A DNA stretch of 50,571 bases. Source: an uncultured Clostridia bacterium. Its GTDB lineage: Bacteria > Bacillota > Clostridia > Christensenellales > Borkfalkiaceae. The notes below the pieces were generated by a model, which was not told the origin of the DNA, ran no database searches, and saw nothing but the letters and a program-made list of their open reading frames with translations. A program made the position numbers and the translations under genes. The stretch spans positions 1 through 50,571 of the forward strand of contig CANQXZ010000005.1 in assembly GCA_947627955.1 (NCBI GenBank), given 5' to 3'. Shown piece by piece: positions 7,781-17,403 of this stretch. Numbering within the stretch: position 1 is the first letter of the stretch; every line of letters begins with the position of its first letter.

Positions 7781-7809
7781 ATTATAACACCGATTTGCGC
7801 GTTTGTACA
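7781..7809 (-). promoter_or_regulatory. Probable promoter of the sugar kinase
   Basis: Minus strand: TGTACA (7809-7804), 17-nt spacer, TATAAT (7786-7781). The -10 is perfect and the -35 matches 4 of 6. Confidence 0.6.
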
Positions 7810-7890
7810 TACCCAAATCAAAATTTGTTGCTTTTTTTGCGGCATTCTGTTAAGATATATTCCGATCATACGGTTTTGAGAGGTCTGCTC

Positions 7891-8835
7891 ATGAAAATTG
7901 CACTGAATACAAGCGCGCTGACGGCGGGCGACATCGATTTTTCGGGTTTCGAGAGCCTCGGCGACGTGAAATATTTCGGCGAGATAAGCCGCGCGGAGCT
8001 CAAAGCGCTCGCCGCGGACAGGGAGGCGCTCCTCGTGAACAAGGTGTTTGTGGACGAGGATCTGCTTTCCGCCTGCCCTTCCTTGAAATATGTGGGAGTG
8101 TTCGCCACGGGCTACAACGTGGTGGACGTGGCGGCTTGCCGCGCCCGCGGCATAACGGTGTGCAACGTCCCCGGATACTCCACCAACCCCGTGAGCCAGC
8201 ACGTGTTCGCCCTACTTTTAGCGTTCTACGGCAGGACGTGCGAATACGTGTCGTCGGTGAAGCGCGGGGATTGGATAAAGAGCGAGACATTCACATATTT
8301 CCCGTGGGCGACGCACGATGTGTACGGCAAGACGTTCGGCGTTCTCGGCTACGGCAATATCGGCAGGAAAGTAGCGGATATAGCCGCCGCTTTCGGGATG
8401 CGCGTGGTCGTCTCCACCCGCCGCCCGCCCGCTTCATGCCCCTACGAAATGCTTTCGTTTGAGGATATGTTGGGGGTAAGCGACGTCATCTCGCTGCACT
8501 GCCCCCTTACGGCGGAGACGGAAAAGATAATCGACGACGGGGCGATAGCCCGCATGAAGGACGGCGCGCTGCTCATAAACACTGCGCGCGGCGGGCTCGT
8601 GGACGAGTACGCGCTGAGACGCGCGCTCGACTCGGGCAAACTTGCGGGAGCCTGCCTCGACGTTGTTTCGGAAGAGCCCATGCTCGGCTCCAATCCCCTT
8701 TACGGCGCGCCCAACTGCCTCATCACCCCGCACGTGGCGTGGGTGCCGCAGGAGACGCGCGTAAGGCTCGTTAAGACCGCGGAGGAGAACCTGCGCGCCT
8801 TTATCGCGGGCAAGCCCCGGAACACGGTCGGCTGA
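7891..8835 (+). CDS. D-2-hydroxyacid dehydrogenase (glycerate/hydroxypyruvate type)
   Basis: 314 residues, NAD(P)-dependent. The Rossmann motif GVLGYGNIGR (about 151-160) is followed by the basic-residue stretch STRRPP. The family catalytic set is present: Arg in NTARGG (about 230), Glu in SEEPM (about 260) and His in TPHVAW (about 280). It interconverts a 2-keto acid and a D-2-hydroxy acid; the exact substrate cannot be read from sequence. GAGAGG stands 8 nt before the ATG. It is divergent from the KdgK-type kinase, across a 154-bp spacer. Confidence 0.87.
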   Translation: MKIALNTSALTAGDIDFSGFESLGDVKYFGEISRAELKALAADREALLVNKVFVDEDLLSACPSLKYVGVFATGYNVVDVAACRARGITVCNVPGYSTNPVSQHVFALLLAFYGRTCEYVSSVKRGDWIKSETFTYFPWATHDVYGKTFGVLGYGNIGRKVADIAAAFGMRVVVSTRRPPASCPYEMLSFEDMLGVSDVISLHCPLTAETEKIIDDGAIARMKDGALLINTARGGLVDEYALRRALDSGKLAGACLDVVSEEPMLGSNPLYGAPNCLITPHVAWVPQETRVRLVKTAEENLRAFIAGKPRNTVG

Positions 8836-8845
8836 ATGAGTTGAA

Positions 8846-8890
8846 AAAGTCCCCCGCCGCGGCAATTTCGCCGCGGCGGGGGACTTTATT
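8846..8890. terminator. Bidirectional terminator
   Basis: A 17-bp GC stem (left arm ends about 8863, right arm 8870-8886) has A5 on the left and TTTATTTT on the right, so it works for both convergent genes. Confidence 0.85.
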
Positions 8891-8907
8891 TTGTCCGCGC
8901 TTTTAAA

Positions 8908-10044
8908 TTAAGCGGGGAGTTCTTCTATTCCCGTTATGACGTATTCGAGGGTGCCCAGCCCGAAGTAGAGGGGCAGCGAATACTTCACGAGCATCGTGCG
9001 GGCGGTGTTCTTGCCGTCCTGCGCGGCGGCGAACCAATATCTCTGCGCCACGCCCGAAAAACTGCCGCCGTTATAGGATACCGTGACCGAAGCCGTGGCA
9101 AGGGTCGCGGGCGCCTCGGGATCTGTCCCCTCGGAGAAGAGATTTTTTTCTTTGAGCACGTTCTGTATGTCCGCGAGCTCTTTTGCGGCTTTTTCCCCGT
9201 CGGCGGAGAGGGGTTCCGCGCCGCCCGCGAGCGTGTATGTGCGCACGGGCAGGCAGGGGGAATAGACGTTCACGTTCTGGGACGTCCCCTTGTTTTTCAT
9301 CGCGCGCGCCACGACGTCGAGATAGCTCAGATCGAACGCCGAGTTGGAGGAGGAAATGCCGCCCTGCGCGTATATGTTCTCCGCGCCGCCGAGGGCGTAG
9401 TCGGTCTCCACCGTCTTAACGTCCGTGCCCGCGAGGTTGTAATAGCTCTTATACTCGCGGTCCAATGTGAAGTAGCACTCCTCCACGGAAGAGGGCTGCC
9501 AATTGACGGGCACGTGCCTTTTGACCGTCCTTACGGAGTACACGGGGCTGAGGCGGTCGGATACCGCCCTGAAATAGCTCTCGCTCGTCACCGTCTCGTT
9601 TTCGAATACGGCGGGCTCGCCGTCGCCGCACTTAAAGGTCACCGAGCCTATCGAGAGCTCCGTCTTGTAGTAGTAGAGCATGCCGCCGTTTTTAAATGCG
9701 TCAAGGTACTCCTGCCTGCGGTTTTCGTCATCGGGGTCGGTTATCTCCGAAAGTTGCGCCGCGGTGAGCGCTTTCGCGCAGAAAGTGGTCTTGTACGTGC
9801 CGTCGGAATACTCCACCGAATAGCGTGCGTTCGACGATTTTTCCGTCTGCTTGACGGAATAAGTCACCACTTCCGCGCCGTTCGACTCCTCGAACGTGGG
9901 CTGTATGCCGTCGAATTCGGCGTCGTAATACCAATTTGAAGCCAGCGACGCAAGATTTACCGAGCCGCGGTTGCAGCCCGACGCCGTAACGCCGAGAACG
10001 CCCGCAAACGCGACTGCGGCTATCGCCGCGATAGTTTTTTTCAT
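8908..10044 (-). CDS. Lipoprotein of unknown function
   Basis: 378 residues. A signal peptide of 23 residues ends in a lipobox (T-A-S-G-C, Cys 24). The mature part is Tyr/Ser/Thr-rich and beta-strand-like throughout (for example NARYSVEYSDGTYKTTF), without a recognised domain. It is probably anchored on the outer face of the membrane. Its promoter gives a leader of about 120 nt containing a C-rich hairpin. No partner gene is adjacent. Confidence 0.75.
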   Translation of the reverse strand: MKKTIAAIAAVAFAGVLGVTASGCNRGSVNLASLASNWYYDAEFDGIQPTFEESNGAEVVTYSVKQTEKSSNARYSVEYSDGTYKTTFCAKALTAAQLSEITDPDDENRRQEYLDAFKNGGMLYYYKTELSIGSVTFKCGDGEPAVFENETVTSESYFRAVSDRLSPVYSVRTVKRHVPVNWQPSSVEECYFTLDREYKSYYNLAGTDVKTVETDYALGGAENIYAQGGISSSNSAFDLSYLDVVARAMKNKGTSQNVNVYSPCLPVRTYTLAGGAEPLSADGEKAAKELADIQNVLKEKNLFSEGTDPEAPATLATASVTVSYNGGSFSGVAQRYWFAAAQDGKNTARTMLVKYSLPLYFGLGTLEYVITGIEELPA

Positions 10045-10170
10045 AGTCTTTTTACCGTGAAATGATTTGGATTTACTCTTCCGCGCCGCCGCATGCGGTA
10101 AAATGCCTTCCGCGGCGGGACGCGCGCCCTCAGACCCCGTTTTTCGGGGGCTTTTCGGCTTGCATACTGC

Positions 10171-10199
10171 ATTATATCACATAATTTCGGAATTGTAAA
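10171..10199 (-). promoter_or_regulatory. Promoter of the lipoprotein gene
   Basis: Minus strand: TTTACA (10199-10194), 17-nt spacer, TATAAT (10176-10171). The expected leader runs about 120 nt to the ATG at 10044 and contains a CCCCCG/CGGGG hairpin. Confidence 0.75.
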
Positions 10200-10220
10200 A
10201 ACTTTTATGCCCCAAAATAT

Positions 10221-10249
10221 TTAAATTTATCCTCGCGTTGTGCTATAAT
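10221..10249 (+). promoter_or_regulatory. addB promoter (predicts a leaderless mRNA)
   Basis: TATAAT at 10244-10249 with a weak -35 (TTAAAT at 10221-10226, 17-nt spacer). The ATG at 10256 is 6 nt after the -10 box and has no Shine-Dalgarno. Confidence 0.65.
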
Positions 10250-10255
10250 GGGGAT

Positions 10256-13200
10256 ATGATACGCACAGTTTGCTGCACCGCGCTGTCGGTCGCGCTCGCA
10301 CAACTCGGAAATTATGTCAAAGAGGGGGAAGCCTCGCGGAAGAACACGGTGATCTTCTGCGAGGACAGGCTCTCGCTCGCGGCGGAACAGACGGTCTGCG
10401 CCGCGGTGGGCGGCACCTTCTCCACGTCGGTGTTCACCTTTGCGCGCTTTCTCGCCTCGGAATGCGGGAAGAGCGGCAACGTGCTCTCGGCGCAGGGCTC
10501 GGCGATGGCTGTAAGGCGGATAATAGAGGAAAACCGCGGCAAACTGACCCTTTTCAGAAAATTGTCCTCCCCGCAGGCGGCGCAGTCGGTGTACGACACC
10601 ATAGCCCTGCTCTTTTCCTCCCGCGTTTCCGCCGAAGATCTGGCGGCGGCGAGCGCGGAGGGGCTGCTCGGCGGCAAGCTCGCCGACCTCGCCTTGATCT
10701 ACGGGGAATATATGAAATATCTCGGCGAGAACGGGCTCGAGGACAGGAACGGCTATCTGAGAAAGCTCGGACCCGTGATAGAGGGCAGCCCGAAGATAAG
10801 GGGCGCGAACGTGATCTTTCTCGGCTTTCAGGCGTTCACGCGCACCGCGGAGGACTGCCTGCGCGCGGCGTTCTGCGCGGCGGGCAACGTCACGGGGATC
10901 TTCATCTCGGGCGACGGGGACATATACGTGAACGAGGCGTCGGAGACGTTCGGCGCGGTGGCGGCGGAGTACGGCGGCTCGGTAAAGACCCATGCATTCG
11001 GCGCGGCTCTGCCCGAGGCGGAGACCCTCCGCAAGAGCGTGTTCGACCCCGAAAGTTTTTACAGGACGCCCCAAAAGACGTCGCGGGTGAAGATATTCGA
11101 GGCGGGCGACGAGGAAGAGGAGCTGGAATTCATAGCCGCCTGCATCAAAAAGCATGTGATAGACGGCGGCGAGAGATATTCGAAGATATCGGTCATGCTC
11201 CCAGACCTCGACGGCTGCGTCAAGTCCCTTGAAAGGGTGTTCGGCGCCTACCGCATCCCCTTTTACGCGGACAGGCGCATACCCCTTTCCGAACACCCGC
11301 TGTGCGCCTTCTTGCTCTCCTTTTTGAGCTGTCTCATATCGGGTTGCCGCCCGCAGGACGTGGACGCGGCGATTGCCTCGCCCTTCTTCCCCGCCGCGCG
11401 CGCGGACAAGGACATCTTCCGCAACTACGCGCTCCGCTTCGCCAATTACAGAGGGGGGATAAGGCGCGAGCCCGACCCCGCCCTGCTCGAGAGGTTCGAC
11501 TTTGACGGCGGCGCCGTGCAGAGGGTGCGCGCGGCGTTTTCAAATTGCCTTTCCGCGCTCTCCGCAAAGGGGGATGAACGCGGCATATTCGGGGGTCTTT
11601 TCAGACTTTTGGAGGTTTGCGGCGCGCGTGAAAAGCTGGCAAAGACATATGAAAAATACAGGGACGACTACCCCGCCACGGCGGCTTTCGGCGCGCGCGC
11701 TCTCGACGGCGTGGAGGCGGTCCTCCGCGAGGCGGAAGGGCTCTCGGCGGGGCTCTCTTTAAAGGACGTTTCAAAGGTGTTGAAGAGCGGCTTTGCCGCC
11801 ATGAAGATATCCCTCATTCCGCCCAAGGCGGACGCGGTGTTCGTGGGCGATCTGGGCTCCACCGCCAACAAGGGCAGCAACGTGGTGTTCGCGGCGCGGC
11901 TCTCGGGCGACGTGCCGGGCTCCGACTCCGATTCGGCTCTGCTCACGGACAGGGAGATAGCCGCCCTCGAAAGGGCGAACCTCAGCGTGTCCCCCAAGAT
12001 AAGGCAGGTGAACCTGCGCAAGCGGGAGACCGCCGCGCTCAATCTGTGCGCGTTTAAGGAGAACTTATATCTCTCGTATCCCGCCCGCATGAACGGCGAG
12101 GAGAGCGCGCCGAGCGAGATAATTGCCTATGCGCAGGCGATATTCCTCTCCCCCTCGGGCGGCAGGCTCGCCGTCGCGGACATGAGGCGGTTGGAGCGTT
12201 CGGGCAAGCACATAGCCTATTACGCGAGCGAAAAGGCGCCCGCCCTGAAAAGGCTTGCCGGGCGCCGCTATGAGGCGGGCAGGGCGGAGATTTACGCCGT
12301 GCTCTCCCAAAAGGGCTTCAAAGAGGAGGCGGACGAGGTCTTGCGCTCCAAAAAATACGGAGGGCTGAAAAACGCCCGCAGCCTGTACCTCAATTACGAC
12401 AGCCTCAGCCCCACCGCGCTCGAGACGTATTTTCTGTGTCCGTGGCTCGGGTTCATGAGGCAGGGGCTGAGGGTGCAGGAGAGGGAAGAGGGCGCCGTGC
12501 GCCCCGTGGATTCGGGCAACTTCATACACGCAGTGCTCGAAGAGCTCGCCCAAAGCGCCAATTCCGCGGCTGACGCAGAGGAGTTCCGCCGCGCCGCCGA
12601 GGCGGCGGCGGAGGCAAAGCTGAAAACTCCCCCCTATTCCTCGCTCGCCGCGGTAAAGAGCGGCGAATACGCCGCTGAAGCGCTCAAAGCCGAAGCCGTG
12701 AAGGTGGCGGAAGCCATGTTCGCGCAGCTCCGCAATTCCCGTTTCCGCATCTCGGAAGCCGAGGGCGCCTGCCGCATAAATATCGGCGGCGTAAGCCTCT
12801 ACGGCAGGACGGACCGCGTGGACGTGTGCGGGGACATGGTCAGGATAATAGACTACAAGACGGGCACGATAGACGGCTCGCCCACGAGTTACTATATGGG
12901 TTCCAAACTGCAGCTCCCGCTGTATCTGCTCGCCGTGTCGGGGGACAGGCGGGCTGTGGGGGCGTATTACTTCCCCGCTTCCGTTGAGTACAGGGAGAGC
13001 GGCGAGGGCGCCTTCCGCCTGCAAGGATATATGGACGGGAGCGAAGAGGTGGTAACGGCTTCCGACGTGAACGTCCGCCCCAAGCAGAAATCGGAGTATT
13101 TCGACGCCTATCTGAACGGCAGAAAGGTGGACGCGGCGATGGACCCCGAAGAATTTTCCTATTTTATCGCCTATTCGGGGCTCGTCGCGGGGCGGGGCGC

Positions 13201-13369
13201 GGAGGAGATGCTCTCGGGCAACGTGACCCCCTCGCCCGCGCACGACGCCTGCAAGTACTGCAAGATGGGCGGAAGCTGCAATTTCGCCGTGGGCAGGGAC
13301 GGCGAGGAGAGGCAGAGCCCCTCCGTCAAGTGTTCGGATATAGCGCGCATAGCGAAAGGAGGGGACTGA
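10256..13369 (+). CDS. addB: AddB, helicase-nuclease subunit B
   Basis: About 1037 residues, the family length. AddB carries an inactive helicase fold and a C-terminal RecB-like nuclease. Nuclease residues are visible in GRTDRVD (about 850) and IIDYKTG (about 865). The four Cys of the 4Fe-4S staple are Cys 728 (in FLCPWLG) and the C-K-Y-C-K-M-G-G-S-C block near 998-1007, which contributes three. With AddA it resects double-strand breaks and loads RecA at Chi. The ATG at 10256 is preferred over an in-frame TTG at 10238, which lies inside or before the -10 box. addA follows one base after the stop. Confidence 0.93.
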   Translation: MIRTVCCTALSVALAQLGNYVKEGEASRKNTVIFCEDRLSLAAEQTVCAAVGGTFSTSVFTFARFLASECGKSGNVLSAQGSAMAVRRIIEENRGKLTLFRKLSSPQAAQSVYDTIALLFSSRVSAEDLAAASAEGLLGGKLADLALIYGEYMKYLGENGLEDRNGYLRKLGPVIEGSPKIRGANVIFLGFQAFTRTAEDCLRAAFCAAGNVTGIFISGDGDIYVNEASETFGAVAAEYGGSVKTHAFGAALPEAETLRKSVFDPESFYRTPQKTSRVKIFEAGDEEEELEFIAACIKKHVIDGGERYSKISVMLPDLDGCVKSLERVFGAYRIPFYADRRIPLSEHPLCAFLLSFLSCLISGCRPQDVDAAIASPFFPAARADKDIFRNYALRFANYRGGIRREPDPALLERFDFDGGAVQRVRAAFSNCLSALSAKGDERGIFGGLFRLLEVCGAREKLAKTYEKYRDDYPATAAFGARALDGVEAVLREAEGLSAGLSLKDVSKVLKSGFAAMKISLIPPKADAVFVGDLGSTANKGSNVVFAARLSGDVPGSDSDSALLTDREIAALERANLSVSPKIRQVNLRKRETAALNLCAFKENLYLSYPARMNGEESAPSEIIAYAQAIFLSPSGGRLAVADMRRLERSGKHIAYYASEKAPALKRLAGRRYEAGRAEIYAVLSQKGFKEEADEVLRSKKYGGLKNARSLYLNYDSLSPTALETYFLCPWLGFMRQGLRVQEREEGAVRPVDSGNFIHAVLEELAQSANSAADAEEFRRAAEAAAEAKLKTPPYSSLAAVKSGEYAAEALKAEAVKVAEAMFAQLRNSRFRISEAEGACRINIGGVSLYGRTDRVDVCGDMVRIIDYKTGTIDGSPTSYYMGSKLQLPLYLLAVSGDRRAVGAYYFPASVEYRESGEGAFRLQGYMDGSEEVVTASDVNVRPKQKSEYFDAYLNGRKVDAAMDPEEFSYFIAYSGLVAGRGAEEMLSGNVTPSPAHDACKYCKMGGSCNFAVGRDGEERQSPSVKCSDIARIAKGGD

Positions 13370-13370
13370 C

Positions 13371-16300
13371 ATGCCCGACGGAGCAAAAAAGAGGACGCCC
13401 ACGCCCGAACAGCTCGCCGCGATAGAGAGCGGCGGCAGGGTAATAGTCTCCGCCTCAGCGGGGAGCGGCAAGACCTTTGTCATGATAGAAAAGCTCGCCC
13501 GCGCGATAGAGGCGGGCGCCGACCTCGACGACGTGCTCGCCGTGACGTTCACGCGCAAGGCGGCGGCGCAGATGAAGGACAAGCTGCGCGCCGCGCTGAT
13601 AAGGCGGGTGGAAAACGCGCCCGCCCCCGCAAAGGCGAGGCTGAAAGCGCAGATAGCCAAGATCCCCTCCGCCGAGATATCCACCATACATTCCTTCTGC
13701 GCGCGGCTTTTAAGGACATACTTCTTTGCCGCGGGCATAGACGGCGGGTTCGAGATAATCTCCGACGACGACGCCGTCGCCAAGGAGCTGAAAGAGCGCG
13801 CCCTCGACAACCTGTTCGAGAAAAAATACGCCGAAAACGACGGGCAGTTTCTGCACCTTCTGAAGAGGTTCATGAAAAAGCGCAGCGACGGCTCGCTCAA
13901 AAGGCTCGTGCTCGAAAGCTATTCTAAAGTGCGCACCGTCGCGCACTACGGGGAGCTGCTCGCAAAGTGCAAAGATCTCTACACGGACGAGGGTTTCGCG
14001 GCGGTCTGCGCCGACCTCTCGGAGATATTCGCTGAGAAGTACGGCGCGGTGTACAGGTCGGTGGAGGAGTTCGCGGCGTCTTTCCCCCGCACTTCGGGGG
14101 AGGCAACTTATAAGAAGATATTCTCGGAGATGCTCGAAGCCTGCCGCCTCTCGGCGGAGGGCGGCGCGTTCGGCAAAGCATATCCCCTTGCCGTAACGGC
14201 GAAGCCGCGCGACGGCGAGGGCGACGAAAAGGCGGGCGAGGCGTTCAAGAATTTCAGAAAGCGCGTAGCCGACGCCTACAACGGCATAAGGGAAGGGCTC
14301 GCCTCCGAGGCTGAGGAAAGGGAGGCGTTTTTAAAGAGCGGCGAAACGGCTGTGGCGTTCTGCGGCTTGCTCTCCGCGTTCGACGCCGAGTATTCCGCGG
14401 TCAAGCGGGACGAGAACAAGCTCGACTACAACGACCTCGAACACCTCACGCTGGGGCTTTTATCGGACGACGCGATCCGCAAAGAGATCTGCGCTTCCTT
14501 AAAGTACGTGTTCGTGGACGAATATCAGGACGTGAACCCCGTGCAGGAGGAGATCGTTTCCTCGATAGGCAGCGAAGTGTTCCTCGTCGGCGACGTGAAG
14601 CAGGCGATATACGGCTTCCGCGGCAGCAGATCGCTCTTCTTCGCCGAAAAATACAACGCGTTCGAGGGGGGTGGGGGCACAGCCCTCCGCCTTTCGGACA
14701 ATTTCAGGAGCTGCGGCAAGGTGATCTCCTTCGTGAATTCCCTCTTTTCCGAGGCAATGAATTCCGCGGTGTGCGGCTTCGATTACTCAAAGAATTCAAA
14801 AATGAACGCGGGCGGCGCCTATCCCGACGACGCGGGCTTTGCGGGCATACACGTGTTCGGCAAGGACGAAAGGGAGAGGGAAGCCCTCTCGGTGTACTCG
14901 GTAAAAGAGGACGGCAAACAGGCGGGGCACACCCGCGAGGGGCTCGCCGTGCTTTCCGTGGTGGAAAAGGAGCTCAGATCGAAAATATTCGACCTCGGTA
15001 CGGGGGAATACAGGGACGTGCAGACGGGCGACATATGTATCCTCACCCGCAAGAACAAGGGGGATTCCACCGAGGGCATAATCCGCGCCCTGAGGGACGC
15101 GGGCTATCCCGTTTCGGGCGCGCAGGAGCCCAATATCTGCGCCCTTCCCGAAGTAAAGCAGACCCTCGACATCCTCTCCGTGATAGACAACGCCGAGCAG
15201 GACGTGCCCCTCGTCTCCTGCATGCTCTCCCCGTTCGGCAAATTCACCCCCGACGAGCTCGCCTCGGTGCGCGTGGCGTACAAGCGGCAAAAGAGGATGC
15301 CTTTCAGAAAGTGCTGCCGCCTCTACGCCGAAGAAATGCGCTCCCCGCTCGCGCAAAAACTCAACACGTTCTACGATAAGCTGGAAGCATACCGCGACCT
15401 TGCGGAGGTCATCACGGCGTACGAGCTCATTTTTGCGGTGCTCTCCGATTCGGGTTTGGAGGCGGAATACGCCGCGGGCGACGGTCAAAAGCTCAAAAAC
15501 GTGGAGCGCCTCGCCTCTTACGGCGAAAAGATGACCCTTCCCGCCTTTCTCTCATATGTCAAGGCGGGGGGATACAACCTCGCCGCGCCCTCGAACGCGC
15601 CTTCCGACAGCATAAAGATAATGAGCATGCACGCCGCAAAGGGGCTGGAATTCCCCGTGGTAATAATCTCGGATATCTGCCGCACTTTCAAGGGCTCGGA
15701 CGCGGGCGAGCTTCTGTTCGACGAAAAATATCTCTTCGCGCCCAAGTTGTACGACCCCGAGAACATGCTCGTGCGCAGCACGGTACTCCGCCGCCTCGTA
15801 AAACTGCGCGCGGACAGGGAAGAGCTGAAAAACGAGCTCAACCTCTTCTATGTGGCGTGCACGCGCGCCATGTGCGATCTGCACATAATGGCGGAGTCGG
15901 TGACGGAGTATTCCCCGCTCGCCGCACTTTCGGCGCGCTCCTATTCGCAGACCTTCGATATGTCCCGCTTTAAGGCGGACGAGATAGCGCCCGCAGCCGA
16001 GTTCGCGGGAGGGAGCGCGAGCCCCGCCCTCGCGGGGAGCGCGGATCCCCGCCTTGCGGAGGAGATAGAGAGCCGTTTCATGCGCGGATATCCGCACGCG
16101 GAGAGCGTGGATCTGCCCGTGAAGAGTTCGGCTTCGGCTATCCTCAAAAACATGCAGGAGGACGAGCCCTATGAAGCCCGCCATTATCTCTTCGGCGGCG
16201 AGGGGGAAACGGGCACCGAGCGCGGCACGGCTTATCACAGATTTCTGGAACTGTGCGACCTCACCGCGGCGGATGAGGAGACCGTCTCCCGCGAGCTGGA

Positions 16301-16706
16301 AAATTTTGTGGCTTCGGGCGCGCTGACGGCGGAACAGGCGGCTCTTCTCGATGCGGGCGAGCTCTCCCAAATACTCTCCATGCCCGTGTTCGGCGGGCTG
16401 GAAGGGGCGGAGATCTACCGCGAGCGGGAGTTTCTGTGCAGGCTGCCCGCGTGCGACGTGCTGGGCGGCTCCGCGCGGGACAACGTGCTCGTGCAGGGCG
16501 CGATAGACCTGATGGCAGTTTCGGGCGGCAAGGTCAGGATAATAGACTACAAATATTCGGGCAAGACGGATGAAAGGCTGAAAGAAACGTATTCCCCACA
16601 GCTCGCCCTCTACAAAAAGGCTGTCTCGCTGATAACGGGCTGTGACCCCGCGGACATATCCACCTGCATAGTCAACATTAAGCTAAAAACGCAGATAGAC
16701 CTTTGA
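13371..16706 (+). CDS. addA: AddA, ATP-dependent helicase/nuclease subunit A
   Basis: 1111 residues, slightly short for AddA (about 1200). UvrD/Rep-type helicase motifs: Walker A ASAGSGKTFV (about 29-38), motif Ia HSFCARLLRTY, Walker B FVDEYQD (about 381-387), a HAAKGLEFPVV block (about 753) and VACTRA near the helicase end. The C-terminal RecB-like nuclease shows GTAYHRFLE (about 951), GAIDLM (about 1043) and IIDYKYSG (about 1057). It unwinds and cuts DNA ends together with AddB. AGGAGGGG precedes the ATG, overlapping the end of addB. Confidence 0.94.
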   Translation: MPDGAKKRTPTPEQLAAIESGGRVIVSASAGSGKTFVMIEKLARAIEAGADLDDVLAVTFTRKAAAQMKDKLRAALIRRVENAPAPAKARLKAQIAKIPSAEISTIHSFCARLLRTYFFAAGIDGGFEIISDDDAVAKELKERALDNLFEKKYAENDGQFLHLLKRFMKKRSDGSLKRLVLESYSKVRTVAHYGELLAKCKDLYTDEGFAAVCADLSEIFAEKYGAVYRSVEEFAASFPRTSGEATYKKIFSEMLEACRLSAEGGAFGKAYPLAVTAKPRDGEGDEKAGEAFKNFRKRVADAYNGIREGLASEAEEREAFLKSGETAVAFCGLLSAFDAEYSAVKRDENKLDYNDLEHLTLGLLSDDAIRKEICASLKYVFVDEYQDVNPVQEEIVSSIGSEVFLVGDVKQAIYGFRGSRSLFFAEKYNAFEGGGGTALRLSDNFRSCGKVISFVNSLFSEAMNSAVCGFDYSKNSKMNAGGAYPDDAGFAGIHVFGKDEREREALSVYSVKEDGKQAGHTREGLAVLSVVEKELRSKIFDLGTGEYRDVQTGDICILTRKNKGDSTEGIIRALRDAGYPVSGAQEPNICALPEVKQTLDILSVIDNAEQDVPLVSCMLSPFGKFTPDELASVRVAYKRQKRMPFRKCCRLYAEEMRSPLAQKLNTFYDKLEAYRDLAEVITAYELIFAVLSDSGLEAEYAAGDGQKLKNVERLASYGEKMTLPAFLSYVKAGGYNLAAPSNAPSDSIKIMSMHAAKGLEFPVVIISDICRTFKGSDAGELLFDEKYLFAPKLYDPENMLVRSTVLRRLVKLRADREELKNELNLFYVACTRAMCDLHIMAESVTEYSPLAALSARSYSQTFDMSRFKADEIAPAAEFAGGSASPALAGSADPRLAEEIESRFMRGYPHAESVDLPVKSSASAILKNMQEDEPYEARHYLFGGEGETGTERGTAYHRFLELCDLTAADEETVSRELENFVASGALTAEQAALLDAGELSQILSMPVFGGLEGAEIYREREFLCRLPACDVLGGSARDNVLVQGAIDLMAVSGGKVRIIDYKYSGKTDERLKETYSPQLALYKKAVSLITGCDPADISTCIVNIKLKTQIDL

Positions 16707-16713
16707 AATCGAC

Positions 16714-16752
16714 AAATAAAGCGGAAGTAGGACACAACTTCCGCTTTATTTT
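16714..16752. terminator. Terminator after addA
   Basis: A 15-bp perfect stem (16714-16728 with 16737-16751) whose arms begin and end in A/T runs, followed by TTTTG; it can work in both directions. Confidence 0.75.
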
Positions 16753-16779
16753 GCGCCTTGACGGCTATAATCAAGGCGT

Positions 16780-17403
16780 ATGTTCCAATCTCTTGCGGGC
16801 AAATTCGCGGCTTTCGCCGCGCGCTTTCCCTTCGATACCCTCGTGTGGATAATATGGGGCTCCTTTGCCGCCCTCTTTGTGGCGGCGCTCTCCCTGTGCA
16901 TCGCCCTTCCCGCCGTGCGGGAGGCGGGCAAACGCCCCTTTTTGTGCCTCGTGTACGCCTATACCGCGCTCACGTTCGCACTGTTTTTGACCGTGAACGC
17001 CGTGCAGGAGGCGCTGTTCGTCGCGTGCGTGTTCTGGCTGGCGGGATATATCCTTTACGGCGTGCTCTGCTTCGCCTCGCGCCCCCGCAAAAAGCGCGCT
17101 CCCGCGCAGGTCGCGGCAAGCGTCTCCGCGCCTCTTCCCGCTCCCCCGCATACGCCGCCCGCGGTAAAAAGCGCACCGCCCGCCGCCGCCGCGAAAAACA
17201 ATATCCGCCTCGAACACGCGATCGCCGTGACGGGCAGTCTGCTCGCCAAAAATTTGGGCAGAACGGACAGGCTCGAGGTGGAAAAGCTGAAAAACACCCT
17301 AGAAGTCATGAGGGTAAAGGGCGCCCTCACGCCCGCCGAGGGTGAGATCCTCAACGAGAACTTCAACACCCTGCTCAAACTCATGGCAAAGTACAATATT
17401 TAA
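16780..17403 (+). CDS. Membrane protein with cytoplasmic helical tail
   Basis: 207 residues. Three membrane segments: about 20-45 (LVWIIWGSFAALFVAALSLC), 54-72 and 75-97. A Pro/Ala-rich basic linker (100-145) leads to a C-terminal helical region of about 60 residues (VEKLKNTLEVMRVKGALTPAEGEIL) that resembles a SHOCT-like short tail. Function unknown. A TATAAT at 16766-16771 lies 8 nt before the ATG and no Shine-Dalgarno is visible, so the mRNA may have almost no leader. The stop overlaps that of the convergent PRC-barrel gene. Confidence 0.7.
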   Translation: MFQSLAGKFAAFAARFPFDTLVWIIWGSFAALFVAALSLCIALPAVREAGKRPFLCLVYAYTALTFALFLTVNAVQEALFVACVFWLAGYILYGVLCFASRPRKKRAPAQVAASVSAPLPAPPHTPPAVKSAPPAAAAKNNIRLEHAIAVTGSLLAKNLGRTDRLEVEKLKNTLEVMRVKGALTPAEGEILNENFNTLLKLMAKYNI